A DNA stretch of 64,000 nucleotides, taken from assembly GCF_001269385.1 (NCBI RefSeq), contig NZ_CXOO01000058.1, positions 1 through 64,000 of the forward strand, read 5' to 3'. Positions within the stretch are counted from its first letter, which is position 1; every line of letters starts with the position of its first letter. This document shows positions 54,456 through 64,000 of this stretch, piece by piece. A program made the position numbers and the translations under genes. This DNA is from Limnohabitans sp. DM1. Lineage in GTDB: Bacteria; Pseudomonadota; Gammaproteobacteria; Burkholderiales; Burkholderiaceae_C. The notes under the pieces are model-generated. The model was given only the letters and a program-made list of their open reading frames with translations, ran no database searches and was not told the origin of the DNA.

Positions 54456-54544
54456 GTTATTGGGGCAAAGGGGATGGGGTCAATGTGGGCATCACGCGAT
54501 TATCAGGGCCTGCACTCACAGGGCTTTCTGTATGATTTCTCTCC

Positions 54545-55402
54545 ATGTGCTTCCTTTGCGATCTCAAATCCTCCTCCACTGCAGCTGATGTTCCGTCGCC
54601 TCGCTGGCAAGCGCGGCGTGCATTTTTGCTGGCCGCAGGCGCCACAGCAGCCGGTTCAGCGCTGGCACAGGTGGATGTGGGCTCTTCCTCCAGCTTGCGC
54701 AATCTGGTGCCTGCCGAAACCCTGGAAGGCTCAGCCCGCCAGCAATACAACCAAGTGCTGACCGAAGCGCGCAACAAAGGCGCCCTGGCCCCCGAAGGCC
54801 ACCCACAACTCAAACGCCTGCACGGCATTGCCCAACGGCTCATCCCACATACGGCCCAATGGAACCCACGCGCACGCGACTGGCGCTGGCAAGTCAACCT
54901 GATCGGCAGCAAACAAATCAACGCCTGGTGCATGCCCGGCGGCAAGATCGCTTTTTACACCGGCATCCTTGAACAGCTGCAGCTCAACGACGATGAAGTC
55001 GCCATGATCATGGGCCACGAAATGGCCCATGCCCTGCGCGAACACGCCCGTGAGCGGCTGGCCAAAAGCCAAATGACCGGCATGGGCCTGTCCATCGCCT
55101 CACAACTGCTGGGCCTGGGCTCTTTGGGCGACGCGGCCGCCAATCTGGGCACGCAACTGTTGACGCTCAAATACAGCCGTGACGACGAAACCGAATCCGA
55201 TCTGGTCGGATTGGAAATTGCCGCACGCGGCGGCTTTCGCCCCGGAGCCAGCGTGGCCTTGTGGAAAAAAATGCTCGCCGCCAACGGCAACGGCAGCCCC
55301 TCTTTCCTGTCCACACACCCCAGCGGCGCCAACCGCATCCAGGAACTCGAAGCCAATCTGCCCAAAGTGCAGCACCTGTACGAGCAAGCCCGCCAAGGCT
55401 GA
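54545..55402 (+). CDS. M48-family metalloprotease
   Basis: A 285-residue protease. The N terminus has a twin-arginine-like leader (RRAFLLAAGATAAGSALAQ). The zinc motif is HEMAH at 158-162 with the third ligand in YSRDDETESDLVGLEIAARG, and the C terminus has THPSGANRIQELE. Such proteins (HtpX/LoiP/BepA-like) degrade or help fold envelope proteins. A TATGAT about 15 bases upstream of the ATG may be the -10. Confidence 0.9.
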   Translation: MCFLCDLKSSSTAADVPSPRWQARRAFLLAAGATAAGSALAQVDVGSSSSLRNLVPAETLEGSARQQYNQVLTEARNKGALAPEGHPQLKRLHGIAQRLIPHTAQWNPRARDWRWQVNLIGSKQINAWCMPGGKIAFYTGILEQLQLNDDEVAMIMGHEMAHALREHARERLAKSQMTGMGLSIASQLLGLGSLGDAAANLGTQLLTLKYSRDDETESDLVGLEIAARGGFRPGASVALWKKMLAANGNGSPSFLSTHPSGANRIQELEANLPKVQHLYEQARQG

Positions 55403-55476
55403 GGGGCTCAGCGCCTCATCCTCAACCCCATGTCGGGGCCATAGGCACCGACTTACGAAACTGTGAAGGGCTTACC

Positions 55477-56119
55477 TCAGGTGCCGCCCACGCAGGGGTT
55501 GCTTTGCGCTCGCGGCCAAAAGTGCTCTCGGGGCAGTGGCCGGGGATGAATACCGTGTCGTCCCCCATGGGCAACAGGCGCTGGGTGATGCTGGCGATCA
55601 AATCGTCATGGTTGCCTTGCGGAAAATCGGTGCAGCCAATGCTGCCTGCAAACAAAACATCACCCCAAAACGCCCTTGTGATGTCGGGCGAGTAAAACAC
55701 CACATGACCCGGCGTATGTCCGGGTCAATGGCGAACCTGCAAGGTGTAGTTACCCAAGGTAACCGTATCGGCATCGTTCAGCCAGCGCGTGGGGGTGAAG
55801 GTACGTGCTGGAGGAAAACCATATCCGGCGGCGGCCTGCGGCAAGCCCAAAATCCAGAACTGATCCCCCGAATTGGGTCCAATGATGGGCAATTGCAAGT
55901 GCTCTGCCAGATCGGCGTTGCCCGCCGCATGGTCCACATGGCCGTGAGTGATCCAGATTTGCTCGAGCTTGAGCTTGAGTTTTTGCACCGCATCCAGCAA
56001 AACGTCGAGGTCTCCCCCGGGTCAATGACCGCCGCCTGACGCGTCTGGTCGTCTCAGATCAATGAGCAGTTTTGTTGAAAGGGCGTGACGGGGATGGTTT
56101 GGTATTGCAGTATGCGCAA
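55477..56119 (-). pseudogene. Metallo-beta-lactamase-fold hydrolase, broken
   Basis: Pieces of a glyoxalase II-like protein can be read in order: LQYQTIPVTPFQQNCSLI, a TGA where W is usual, DDQTRQAAVIDPG, a one-base frameshift, VLLDAVQKLKLKLEQIWITH, GHVDHAAGNADLAEHLQ, LQVRH, a TGA where Cys is usual, PGHTPGHVVFYSP, GDVLFAGSIGCTDFPQG and HCPESTFGRE, then a further frameshift before the end. The metal site HxHxDH is intact, but two stops and two frameshifts mean the gene is dead. It follows the M48 gene in convergent orientation. Confidence 0.8.
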
Positions 56120-56170
56120 ATTATAGGAAGCCAAACCATGGCAATCAGTCAAACAAGTATGGTTCTCCTT

Positions 56171-56280
56171 GCTTGCCCGCTTGCCCGCTTGCCCGCTTGC
56201 CCGCTTGCCCGCTTGCCCGCTTGCCCGCTTGCCCGCTTGCCCGCTTGCCTGCTTGCCTGCTTGCCTGCTTGCCTGCTTGC
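56171..56280. repeat. Octamer tandem array
   Basis: Nine GCTTGCCC units are followed by four GCTTGCCT units and a partial GCTTGC (period 8, 110 bases). It is read through by open frames only as low-complexity peptides and is not taken as coding. Confidence 0.95.
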
Positions 56281-56392
56281 ACTCAGCAATATAAAACGCA
56301 GCATTAACACACGCGCAGTTTTCCTTATATCAATCTGCACCCATAAGTTTCAAAACACCAGCAGGGCAGGATCCGGCAAATACCCTTACCTT

Positions 56393-56507
56393 TGCGGGGA
56401 GCAGCCCCGCTGGCGTTGTGACACTTGGGCTCCAAACCTTTTCGCTTGAAGGCAAGCCCCTACGAAGACCCTTGACCTCGATAGGAGCCAGCCACTCTGG
56501 CGATTGG
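56393..56507. repeat. Degenerate class B REP-like elements after the adhesin gene
   Basis: GCGGGGAGCAGCCCCGCTGG and AAGGCAAGCCCCTACGAAG (56393-56466) resemble the class B arms, and GATAGGAGCCAGCCACTCTG (from about 56479) is a second left arm. They lie just downstream of the adhesin stop and may affect its transcript 3' end. Between 56281 and 56392 no gene is seen. Confidence 0.6.
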
Positions 56508-56509
56508 GC

Positions 56510-59500
56510 TTAAAGGGTTTGTAGCAATTGCTGGTCGATCAACAGCTGGGCTGATGCGTCAGTGGCTACGTTGTAGACAGCGTAAGAATGAGCAGCCTGG
56601 TTGGCCATGGCGGCGGCGGCGTCAGTCCACTCGCCTTCGGCAAGCGTCAGCTTGTCATTGACATCACCCGTCAGCGTGAGCTCATGAAGACCGTCGATGG
56701 CGGGCAATTTAAACACGTCGGCCAAGGTCAATGACACCACGTTAGCGGCAGTGTCAGTGGCCATGTCCACATGCTCGATGCCCTTCACGACACCTTTCGA
56801 GTTCATGCCCATCAGGAAAGTGGTCAAGTCCAGACTCTGGCCATTGTTCAAAGAATAAAGATTCGCAGTCAAAGCATCGGCTGTCGATGGCAAACCCATC
56901 GCTGCCAACTCCGCGTCACTCAAGTCGTAAGGCTTGTTCTGCCACTCGTCGCTCGGCGCTGCCTCGGCCACATCGCCCAACGCAGTCGCATCGCTCAAGG
57001 CGGTCGACTTCACAGCTTGCGCTGCCAACTCGTCGGCCGTCGCATCGCGGAAGGCAAAGGCCGCATCGGACACCAAGATGGACTGGCCATCGGTGGTGGT
57101 CGCGGTGCTGCGGCCCGCTTCAGTCACACCATCCACCGGGCTGCGCTGCACGCCGTCGCTCACCAAGTCGATGGAGGCAATGCCCCAATCGGCCAGGCTG
57201 CGCACTTCGCCTGCGTCGCTCGCGCCGTTCTGGTTGCCGTCTTGCCAGACCATGAACTCGCCAAACTTCTCGTCTTGCGCATTGAACACGCCATCGCGGT
57301 TGGTGTCAAAGCCCGCAGCCAAGCCTTCCAGGTCGGTGCTACCACCGTACTCGGTGAAGGCGTACTGGCTGCGGTTGTGCACCTGACCGTCGCGGTACTT
57401 GTCCCACATCAGCACACCGTCTTGCACGCCCGCCCACAGCGTGTTGTCCACCACGCCGTCGCTGTTCACGTCCATCACCACGTTGGCGTAGCTCAGCTCG
57501 CCGTCGCGGTTCAGGTCCAGCACGATCGGGGCCACGTTGGCGTTCACCGTCACGCCCGACTTCACAATCACTTGCGAGCTCGTCGTGGTGTTCTGCCAGA
57601 CCACGAATTGTGATGTGCCATCGCTCACGGTGCCGGCATTCGTCCAGGTGCCGGTGGTCGACTTGATCGACACGCTGTCGGCGTTGGTACCGTCCACCAC
57701 CAGTTGGTGGAACTTGGTGGTGTTGAGCAGCGCATTACCCGAAACGTTGCTCCAGGTTTTGCCATCGGCGCTGGCACCCAACTTGATGGCGTTGAAGCCA
57801 GCCATATCGTTCACGTCACGCGCTGTCAGCGTCAAGGTGTTGCCTGCCGTGTCGGTGGCCAGGTCAATGCGCTCGATGCTGCTGAAGCGGCTGGTGTTGT
57901 CGGCCGACATGGCAGAGACGTTGGAGACTGCAGCCAGGTCAAGTGAAGCACCACCCGTCAGCTGCAAGGTGTCGTAACCCGTGCCACCGTCGATGCGGGC
58001 CAGCTGCGTGGTGTTGCCACCGGCACCCAGGGCGCTGGTCAGCGCCGTGACGTTGCTGGCGTTGAGCACGAAGGTGTCGTTGCCCCGGCCGCCGTACATC
58101 ACGTCAGCACCACCGCCGCCCACCAGCGTGTCGTTGCCGTCGCCTGCGGCGAAGGTCTCGGCCGCTGTGGTGCCGGTTTGGGTGTTGGCCGTGGCGTCGC
58201 CCACAAAGTCCACCGTGCTGGCAAACTGGCTGCCGCCAAAGACCACATAGGTTTTGCCGGCGTTGGTGCGACCGGCTGGATCGGCAACCCTGCTTCCCAC
58301 CAGCAAATCGTCAAAGCCGTCACCATTGAGATCACCAGCGTAAGAAATCGAAGAAATCCTATCGTCTGTCACCTGTCCGTTGATGGCAAAACCACCCACC
58401 CTGTTGGCCACCGTGCTCAGATTGACCGCCATCGTACCTGTCTGACCATAGACCACATAGGCACGGCCTGCGTCGAAACTCGGACCGTCGTTTCCTGGTG
58501 CGGCAACGATCACATCCGACAGACCGTCACCGTTGATGTCACCCGCGTAACTCACGCTGCCCGCGCGGTCATTTGCGGACTCACCGTTGATCACGAAGCC
58601 GCCCACACCATTGGCAATGGCGCTCAGGTTCACCGTCGCAGAAGGATCGGTTTTGCCAAACACCACATAGCTGCGACCCGCATTTTCGCCCGATGCCGGG
58701 TCTGAGTTTGCAGCGCCGATGATCACATCGGCCAGGCCGTCGCCGTTGACGTCGCCTGCGTTGGCCGCACGGAACGCCTGATCGCCTGCGCCCTGCCCCA
58801 CGATGGAAAAAGCGGCTGTGCCGGGGCTAGACAAATTCACCGTGGTGGTGCTGGTCTTGCCGTAAACGATGTAGGTCCTTCCGGTGTCCGTCGTCGACCC
58901 GTTGAAGTCCGAGCCCATGATCAAGTCGTTCAGGCCATCGCCGTTGAAGTCGCCCGCGCTCGAAGGGTTCACGCCCAAACGTTCGTTCATAGTGCCACTC
59001 TTGATGACGAAGCCACCACTGCCGGCATCAATGGCCGACAGGTTGACCGCTGTGCTGTTGTCCGAACGGCCAAACACCACATAGGCTTTACCAACTTCAA
59101 TCGTGCTGCCCTCGTCGGCATTGATGGTGCCGACAATCAGGTCGGCCAGGCCGTCGCCGTTGACGTCGCCAGCATCGCTCACGTAAGAGAATCCATCGCC
59201 AGCTTTGACCGCGTTGATCGAGAAGCCAGCGCTGGAGGCCACGGACGCCAGGTTGACGGCCGTCCCACTGGTTTTGCCATAGATCACATATGCGCGACCG
59301 CGGTTATCGCCTGCCGTCAAATCTGCCAATTCAGAACTGACGATCACATCGGCCAGGCCGTCACCGTTGACGTCGCCCGCTGGGCTGGACCTGGTGCCCG
59401 TCCAATCGGAAGCACCAGCGCCATTGATCACAAAGCCACCCACACCCGAGGCCACGGTGGACAGCTCGATGTTGGTGTTGCCTGTGGTGCCTCCAGATTT

Positions 59501-62500
59501 GCCGAACACAACGTAGGCCTTACCTGAGTCGGCCCCGCCCGCATCGGCAAACGGCGTGCTGATCAACAAATCGTCAAAACCGTCGCCGTTCACATCACCC
59601 GCGTTGCTGATGGCAAAGCCACTTTCGTCGTTCACGGCTTCGCCATTGATGGCAAAGCCGCCTTTGCCCGCATCCACATCGGCCAGGTTGACCATGAGCA
59701 TGTCCACTTTCAGCGTGACTTTGTCGGTCGCGGCCGAGAAGGTGCTGCTGCCACCCGTGGTGGTGATGTTGACGAATGTGCCTTCGGTGGCTGCGGTCTG
59801 GTCCCATGCACGGAAAGTCACCGCATCGATGTCACCGCTGACGTTGGCGTTGGGCCTGAAGTACAAGCGGTTGTCAGCGTCTGAGCCGAGCAAGAAGGCG
59901 CGGCCATCGCTGAGCGCTGTGCTGGTGTCTACCGCTGTCCAGGTGGTGCCACCGTTGGTGCTGAAGAACAGCGTGCCCTTGCTGGAGTCAGTGCCGGTGA
60001 TGGCCAAGCCTTTGGCAGCGCCGGTATCGACATCACTGACCCCGCCCATCAAGCTGCTGACCAACACACCCACCGCGCCGGTGGGTGTGATGGGGTTGGC
60101 CGATTGGGTCAAGCCCGCGAAGCTCAAAGCGGTGTCGGCCAGCACAGGCGCGTCGTTGACGCTATTAAAGTTGAAGGTGCTGGTCACCACAGCCGACTCG
60201 TTGTTGGTCGCGCTGGTGTCCACCGCCTTGAACTTCAGCGCCACTTCACCAGAGAAGTTGGCCGCTGGCTTGAGTTCGACTTTGCCCGCGTTGATGTCCG
60301 CAATGGTGACCAAGGTGTTGGCTGTGATCGCCACGCCGTTGAGCAACAAGGTGGCCTTGGCCGCGTCGGGCAGCTCGGTGAAGATCACACCCGCTTGCGT
60401 GTGGTTGTCGTCGTCGGCGTAGCCGTTGGTGAGAGCCGTGGTCAGGATCGCGCCGGTGTCTTCGGTCAGACCATTAACGGTGCCGCCCGAGATGACAGGC
60501 GCGTCGTTGGCTCCGCTGATCGACACCGTGACCGTGGCTGTGCTGGTGGCACCAGCCGTGTCTTTGACGGTGTAGGTGAACACATCGTTGATGGCCGTGC
60601 TGCCCACCGCCAGGGCCTTGACTGTGGCGTTGGCTTGGTTCACCACGTAGGTGTAGCTGCCGTCAGCGCCGATCTTGATCGTGCCGAAGCTGCCCACCAC
60701 TTCCGTGCCGTTGGCGCTGGTGGTGGCGGCGGCGACTGCCGAGCCTGCACCTGCGGCGGTGCCCGCCTTGATGGCTTGCACCGCTTTGGTGTCGCCGCTG
60801 TCTACATCGGTGTCGTTGGTCAACACGTTCAGGGCACTCACGCCGCTGGTCGTGGAGGTCAAGGCAGCACCTGCCGTGGCGTTGGCCGTGCCACCAGCTT
60901 CGCCGATGGTGGCCGTGTCGTTCACGCCAACAGGCGTGTCGTTGACGCTATTAAAGTTGAAGGTGCTGGTCACCACGGCCGACTCGTTGTTGGTCGCGCT
61001 GGTGTCCACCGCCTTGAACTTCAGCGCCACTTCACCAGAGAAGTTGGCCGCTGGCTGCAACACCACTTTACTGGCGTTAATGTCCTCAATGGTGACCAAG
61101 GTGCCTGTGGTGATCGCCACGCCGTTGAGCAACAAAGTGCCCTTGGCCGCGTCGGGCAGTTCGGTGAAGATCACGCCCTTTTGTGCATGACCGTCGTCGT
61201 CGGCGTAATTGAACTTGAGTGCGTCTATGAGGATCGCGCCAGTGTCTTCGGTCAGACCGTTGGTCGTTCCGCCTGAGATGACGGGCGCGTCGTTGGCCCC
61301 ACTGATCGACACCGTGACCGTGGCCGTGCTGGTCGCACCGGCCGTGTCTTTGACGGTGTAGGTGAACACGTCGTTGATGGCCGTGCTGCCCACCGCCAGG
61401 GCCTTGACCGTGGCGTTGGCCTGGTCCACCACGTAGGTGTAGCTGCCGTCCGCGCCGATGGTCAATGTACCGAAGCTGCCTGTGATGGCCGTGCCGTTGG
61501 CGCTGGTGGTGGCCGCGGCGACTGCCGAGCCTGCACCTGCGGCGGTGCCCGCCTTGATGGCTTGCACCGCTTTGGTGTCGCCGCTGTTGACGTCGGTGTC
61601 GTTGGTCAACACGTTCAGGGCGCTCACACCGCTGGTCGTGGAGGTCAAGGCAGCACCTGCCGTGGCGTTGGCCGTGCCACCGGCTTCGCCAATGGTGGCC
61701 GTGTCGTTCACGCCCACAGGCGCGTCGTTGGTGTTGACGAAGTTGTAGGTGTTGGTCACCACTGCAGACTCGTTGTTCGAGTCGCTGGTGTCCACCGCCT
61801 TGAACTTCAAGGTCACTGCTCCAAAGAAGTCGGTCACGGGCTTGAGTTCAACTTTGTTGGCGTTGATGTCCTCGATGGTGACCAAGGTGCCTGTGGTGAT
61901 CGCCACGCCGTTGAGCAACAAAGTGGCTTTGGCCGGATCGGGCAACTCGGTGAAGATCACGCCCTTTTGTGCGTGACCGTCGTCGTCCGCGTAATTGGGC
62001 TTGAGTGAGCCAGAGAGGAACGCGCCGGTGTTTTCTGGCAAATTGTTGATGGTCGTGCCCGTGATGACGGGCGCGTCGTTGGCCCCGCTGATGGACACCG
62101 TGACCGTGGCTGTGCTGGTGGCACCAGCCGTGTCTTTGACGGTGTAGGTGAACACGTCGTTGATGGCCGTGCTGCCCACCGCCAGTGCTTTGACCGTGGC
62201 GTTGGCTTGGTCCACCACGTAGCTGTAGCTGCCGTCAGCGCCGATCTTGATCGTGCCGAAGCTGCCCACCACTACCGTGCCGTTGGCGCTGGTGGTGCCC
62301 GCGGTCACAGCCGTAACGGCACCCGTGCCCGCCTTGATGTCCTGCACCGCTTTGGTGTCGCCGCTGTCCACATCGGTGTCGTTGGTCAACACGTTCAGGG
62401 CACTCACGCCGCTGGTCGTGGAGGTCAAGGCAGCACCTGCCGTGGCGTTGGCCGTGCCACCAGCTTCGCCGATGGTGGCCGTGTCGTTCACGCCAACAGG

Positions 62501-64000
62501 CGTGTCGTTGGCGCTGTTGAAGTTGAAGGTGCTGGTCACCACGGCCGACTCGTTGTTGGTCGCGCTGGTGTCCACCGCCTTGAACTTCAGCGCCACTTCA
62601 CCAGAGAAGTTGGCCGCTGGCTGCAACACCACTTTACTGGCGTTAATGTCCTCAATGGTGACCAAGGTGCCTGTGGTGATCGCCACGCCGTTGAGCAGCA
62701 AAGTGCCTTTGGCCGCGTCGGGCAGTTCGGTGAAGATCACGCCCTTTTGTGCATGACCGTCGTCGTCGGCGTAATTGAACTTGAGTGCGTCTATGAGGAT
62801 CGCCCCAGTGTCTTCGGTCAGACCGTTGGTCGTTCCGCCTGAGATGACGGGCGCGTCGTTGGCCCCACTGATCGACACCGTGACCGTGGCCGTGCTGGTG
62901 GCACCGGCCGTGTCTTTGACGGTGTAGGTGAACACGTCGTTGATGGCCGTGCTGCCCACCGCCAGGGCCTTGACCGTGGCGTTGGCTTGGTCCACCACGT
63001 AGCTGTAGCTGCCGTCAGCGCCGATCTTGATCGTGCCAAAGCTGCCCACCACTTCCGTGCCGTTGGCGCTGGTGGTGGCCGCGGCGACTGCCGTGCCTGC
63101 ACCTGCGGCGGTGCCCGCCTTGATGGCTTGCACCGCTTTGGTGTCGCCGCTGTTGACGTCGGTGTCATTGGTCAACACGTTCAGGGCACTCACGCCGCTG
63201 GTCGTGGAGGTCAAGGCAGCACCTGCCGTGCCGTTGGCCGTACCGCCGGCTTCGCCGATGGTGGCCGTGTCGTTCACGCCCACAGGGGCGGTGTTGGTGT
63301 TGTCAAAGCTGTAGGTGTTGGTCACCACGGCCGACTCGTTGTGGGTCGCGCTGGTGTCCACCGCCTTGAACTTCAAGGTCACCGCTCCAAAGAAGTCGGT
63401 CACGGGCTGGAGCACCACTTTGCCCGCATTAATGTCCGCAATGGTCACCAAGGTGTTGGCTGTGATGTCAGTGAAGACATTGGCGGTCGCGCCTTGAAGC
63501 TTTAAGGTGGCCTTGGCCGGATCAGGCAACTCGGTGAAGATCACGCCCGCTTGTGCGTGACCGTCGTCGTCGGCGTAATTGAACTTGAGTGAGCCGGTGA
63601 GAATCGCACCTTTGTTTTCAGGCAAATTGTTGATGGTGGCCGCCGAGATGACGGGCGCGTCGTTGGCTCCACTGATCGACACCGTGACCGTGGCCGTGCT
63701 GGTCGCACCGGCCGTGTCTTTGACGGTGTAGGTGAACACGTCGTTGATGGCCGTGCTGCCCACCGCCAGGGCTTTGACCGTGGCGTTGGCTTGGTCCACC
63801 ACGTAGCTGTAGCTGCCGTCAGCGCCGATCTTGATCGTGCCGAAGCTGCCCACCACTTCCGTGCCGTTGGCGCTGGTGGTGGCGGCGATCACTGCCGTGC
63901 CTGCACCTGCGGCGGTGCCCGCCTTGATGGCTTGCACCGCTTTGGTGTCGCCGCTGTCCACATCGGTGTCGTTGGTCAACACGTTCAGGGCGCTCACGCC
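56510..64000 (-). CDS. Giant type I-secreted adhesin, C-terminal part (runs off window)
   Basis: 2,497 codons are open to the right edge; the N terminus is outside. From N to C: five tandem units of about 260 residues, each a VCBS-type domain ([19 protein letters not shown]..., ending [11 protein letters not shown]) plus a cadherin-like domain ([18 protein letters not shown]...). Then a linker with a [14 protein letters not shown] domain, seven FG-GAP motifs ([12 protein letters not shown] type, about 58215-59695), an RTX segment ([19 protein letters not shown], about 58040-58170) and two EF-hand-like regions ([34 protein letters not shown]). It ends with a 200-residue acidic tail that should hold the non-cleaved secretion signal. 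Export through the adjacent HlyD/ABC/TolC genes is inferred. The product would be calcium-rich and adhesive (LapA/BapA-like). Confidence 0.9.
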   Translation of the reverse strand, partial: GVSALNVLTNDTDVDSGDTKAVQAIKAGTAAGAGTAVIAATTSANGTEVVGSFGTIKIGADGSYSYVVDQANATVKALAVGSTAINDVFTYTVKDTAGATSTATVTVSISGANDAPVISAATINNLPENKGAILTGSLKFNYADDDGHAQAGVIFTELPDPAKATLKLQGATANVFTDITANTLVTIADINAGKVVLQPVTDFFGAVTLKFKAVDTSATHNESAVVTNTYSFDNTNTAPVGVNDTATIGEAGGTANGTAGAALTSTTSGVSALNVLTNDTDVNSGDTKAVQAIKAGTAAGAGTAVAAATTSANGTEVVGSFGTIKIGADGSYSYVVDQANATVKALAVGSTAINDVFTYTVKDTAGATSTATVTVSISGANDAPVISGGTTNGLTEDTGAILIDALKFNYADDDGHAQKGVIFTELPDAAKGTLLLNGVAITTGTLVTIEDINASKVVLQPAANFSGEVALKFKAVDTSATNNESAVVTSTFNFNSANDTPVGVNDTATIGEAGGTANATAGAALTSTTSGVSALNVLTNDTDVDSGDTKAVQDIKAGTGAVTAVTAGTTSANGTVVVGSFGTIKIGADGSYSYVVDQANATVKALAVGSTAINDVFTYTVKDTAGATSTATVTVSISGANDAPVITGTTINNLPENTGAFLSGSLKPNYADDDGHAQKGVIFTELPDPAKATLLLNGVAITTGTLVTIEDINANKVELKPVTDFFGAVTLKFKAVDTSDSNNESAVVTNTYNFVNTNDAPVGVNDTATIGEAGGTANATAGAALTSTTSGVSALNVLTNDTDVNSGDTKAVQAIKAGTAAGAGSAVAAATTSANGTAITGSFGTLTIGADGSYTYVVDQANATVKALAVGSTAINDVFTYTVKDTAGATSTATVTVSISGANDAPVISGGTTNGLTEDTGAILIDALKFNYADDDGHAQKGVIFTELPDAAKGTLLLNGVAITTGTLVTIEDINASKVVLQPAANFSGEVALKFKAVDTSATNNESAVVTSTFNFNSVNDTPVGVNDTATIGEAGGTANATAGAALTSTTSGVSALNVLTNDTDVDSGDTKAVQAIKAGTAAGAGSAVAAATTSANGTEVVGSFGTIKIGADGSYTYVVNQANATVKALAVGSTAINDVFTYTVKDTAGATSTATVTVSISGANDAPVISGGTVNGLTEDTGAILTTALTNGYADDDNHTQAGVIFTELPDAAKATLLLNGVAITANTLVTIADINAGKVELKPAANFSGEVALKFKAVDTSATNNESAVVTSTFNFNSVNDAPVLADTALSFAGLTQSANPITPTGAVGVLVSSLMGGVSDVDTGAAKGLAITGTDSSKGTLFFSTNGGTTWTAVDTSTALSDGRAFLLGSDADNRLYFRPNANVSGDIDAVTFRAWDQTAATEGTFVNITTTGGSSTFSAATDKVTLKVDMLMVNLADVDAGKGGFAINGEAVNDESGFAISNAGDVNGDGFDDLLISTPFADAGGADSGKAYVVFGKSGGTTGNTNIELSTVASGVGGFVINGAGASDWTGTRSSPAGDVNGDGLADVIVSSELADLTAGDNRGRAYVIYGKTSGTAVNLASVASSAGFSINAVKAGDGFSYVSDAGDVNGDGLADLIVGTINADEGSTIEVGKAYVVFGRSDNSTAVNLSAIDAGSGGFVIKSGTMNERLGVNPSSAGDFNGDGLNDLIMGSDFNGSTTDTGRTYIVYGKTSTTTVNLSSPGTAAFSIVGQGAGDQAFRAANAGDVNGDGLADVIIGAANSDPASGENAGRSYVVFGKTDPSATVNLSAIANGVGGFVINGESANDRAGSVSYAGDINGDGLSDVIVAAPGNDGPSFDAGRAYVVYGQTGTMAVNLSTVANRVGGFAINGQVTDDRISSISYAGDLNGDGFDDLLVGSRVADPAGRTNAGKTYVVFGGSQFASTVDFVGDATANTQTGTTAAETFAAGDGNDTLVGGGGADVMYGGRGNDTFVLNASNVTALTSALGAGGNTTQLARIDGGTGYDTLQLTGGASLDLAAVSNVSAMSADNTSRFSSIERIDLATDTAGNTLTLTARDVNDMAGFNAIKLGASADGKTWSNVSGNALLNTTKFHQLVVDGTNADSVSIKSTTGTWTNAGTVSDGTSQFVVWQNTTTSSQVIVKSGVTVNANVAPIVLDLNRDGELSYANVVMDVNSDGVVDNTLWAGVQDGVLMWDKYRDGQVHNRSQYAFTEYGGSTDLEGLAAGFDTNRDGVFNAQDEKFGEFMVWQDGNQNGASDAGEVRSLADWGIASIDLVSDGVQRSPVDGVTEAGRSTATTTDGQSILVSDAAFAFRDATADELAAQAVKSTALSDATALGDVAEAAPSDEWQNKPYDLSDAELAAMGLPSTADALTANLYSLNNGQSLDLTTFLMGMNSKGVVKGIEHVDMATDTAANVVSLTLADVFKLPAIDGLHELTLTGDVNDKLTLAEGEWTDAAAAMANQAAHSYAVYNVATDASAQLLIDQQLLQTL
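60080..63990 (-). repeat. Long tandem repeats within the adhesin gene
   Basis: The landmark ACGTTCAGGG ends at 60834, 61620, 62400, 63186 and 63990, giving unit lengths of 786, 780, 786 and 804 bases. The units are nearly identical at DNA level over long stretches. The 804-base unit has six extra codons (ATANVF-type insert). The last unit (about 60080-60834) is followed by non-repeat sequence. More copies may lie beyond the window edge. Confidence 0.93.

Noticed and set aside
55720-55724. TGA at a normally cysteine position in the MBL gene (VRH-TGA-PGHTPGH), possible selenocysteine
   Set aside because: The same gene has another TGA in place of Trp and two frameshifts, and no SECIS-like element was looked for with success, so plain decay is the simpler explanation.
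56149-56340. Minus-strand frame with RQAGKRASG-type repeats
   Set aside because: It is only the translation of the octamer array, with no start signal or homology.
60104-63505. Plus-strand frames opposite the adhesin repeats
   Set aside because: They repeat with the same ~785-base period and are antisense shadows of the VCBS/cadherin repeats.

Overview
The window looks like chromosomal DNA from a betaproteobacterium of the order Burkholderiales, most likely family Comamonadaceae (Limnohabitans, Rhodoferax or Polaromonas-like). This is inferred from the coding style (GC-rich, few gaps), the gene orders pyrG-kdsA-eno-ftsB, dapA-bamC, coaBC-dut and recC-recB-recD, and the presence of a Bug/TctC-type binding protein. 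No rRNA, tRNA, CRISPR array or prophage was seen.

Layout. 0-1.5 kb: the 5' part of an ISL3-family transposase, apparently inserted into a pRiA4b ORF-3-like gene, followed by an AbrB/PIN toxin-antitoxin pair. 1.6-29.5 kb: mostly housekeeping. It holds parE, an MFS permease, dapA-bamC, a small Ala-rich lipoprotein, roxA, an FKBP isomerase, coaBC-dut, pyrG-kdsA-DUF1330-eno-ftsB-pnuC-NadR-like kinase, hslO, a gamma carbonic anhydrase, a DUF455 ferritin-like protein, tctC-xerD, an AEC permease, queG/tsaE-amiC and a RecQ-like helicase. 29.7-32.5 kb: an accessory patch with a decayed nitroreductase and LysR regulator, a FitAB-like PIN system and a second pair (AbrB-like plus RelE-like). 32.6-36.2 kb: YlqF GTPase, a DEDD exonuclease, an aminotransferase and a small secreted protein. 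36.4-46.2 kb: RecBCD on the minus strand. 46.3-47.4 kb: two carboxymuconolactone decarboxylase/AhpD-fold genes. 47.5-64 kb: a type I secretion locus (HlyD, ABC exporter, TolC, OmpA-like) and, beyond a decayed block, the C-terminal 2,497 codons of a giant secreted adhesin that runs off the right edge.

The most notable region is the adhesin. It carries about 785-bp tandem repeats coding VCBS/cadherin-like modules, then seven FG-GAP motifs (enough for one complete integrin-alpha-type beta-propeller), an RTX calcium-binding stretch, EF-hand-like loops and a presumed C-terminal secretion signal. The neighbouring Lap/Bap-type secretion genes are the obvious exporter.

The second theme is small repeats. 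Three classes are scattered between genes. (A) Palindromes pairing GTCGG..CTTCGA arms lie in the gaps of convergent gene pairs. (B) REP/BIME-like units of about 73-79 bp occur as two copies between recD and recB, and one copy is translated in frame inside recC. (C) Heptanucleotide and octanucleotide tandem arrays occur at about 10.6, 23.3 and 56.2 kb.

Gene starts were chosen by reading the sequence (Shine-Dalgarno, overlap with the neighbour, family N terminus). All function calls come from motif recognition by eye, not from database searches.
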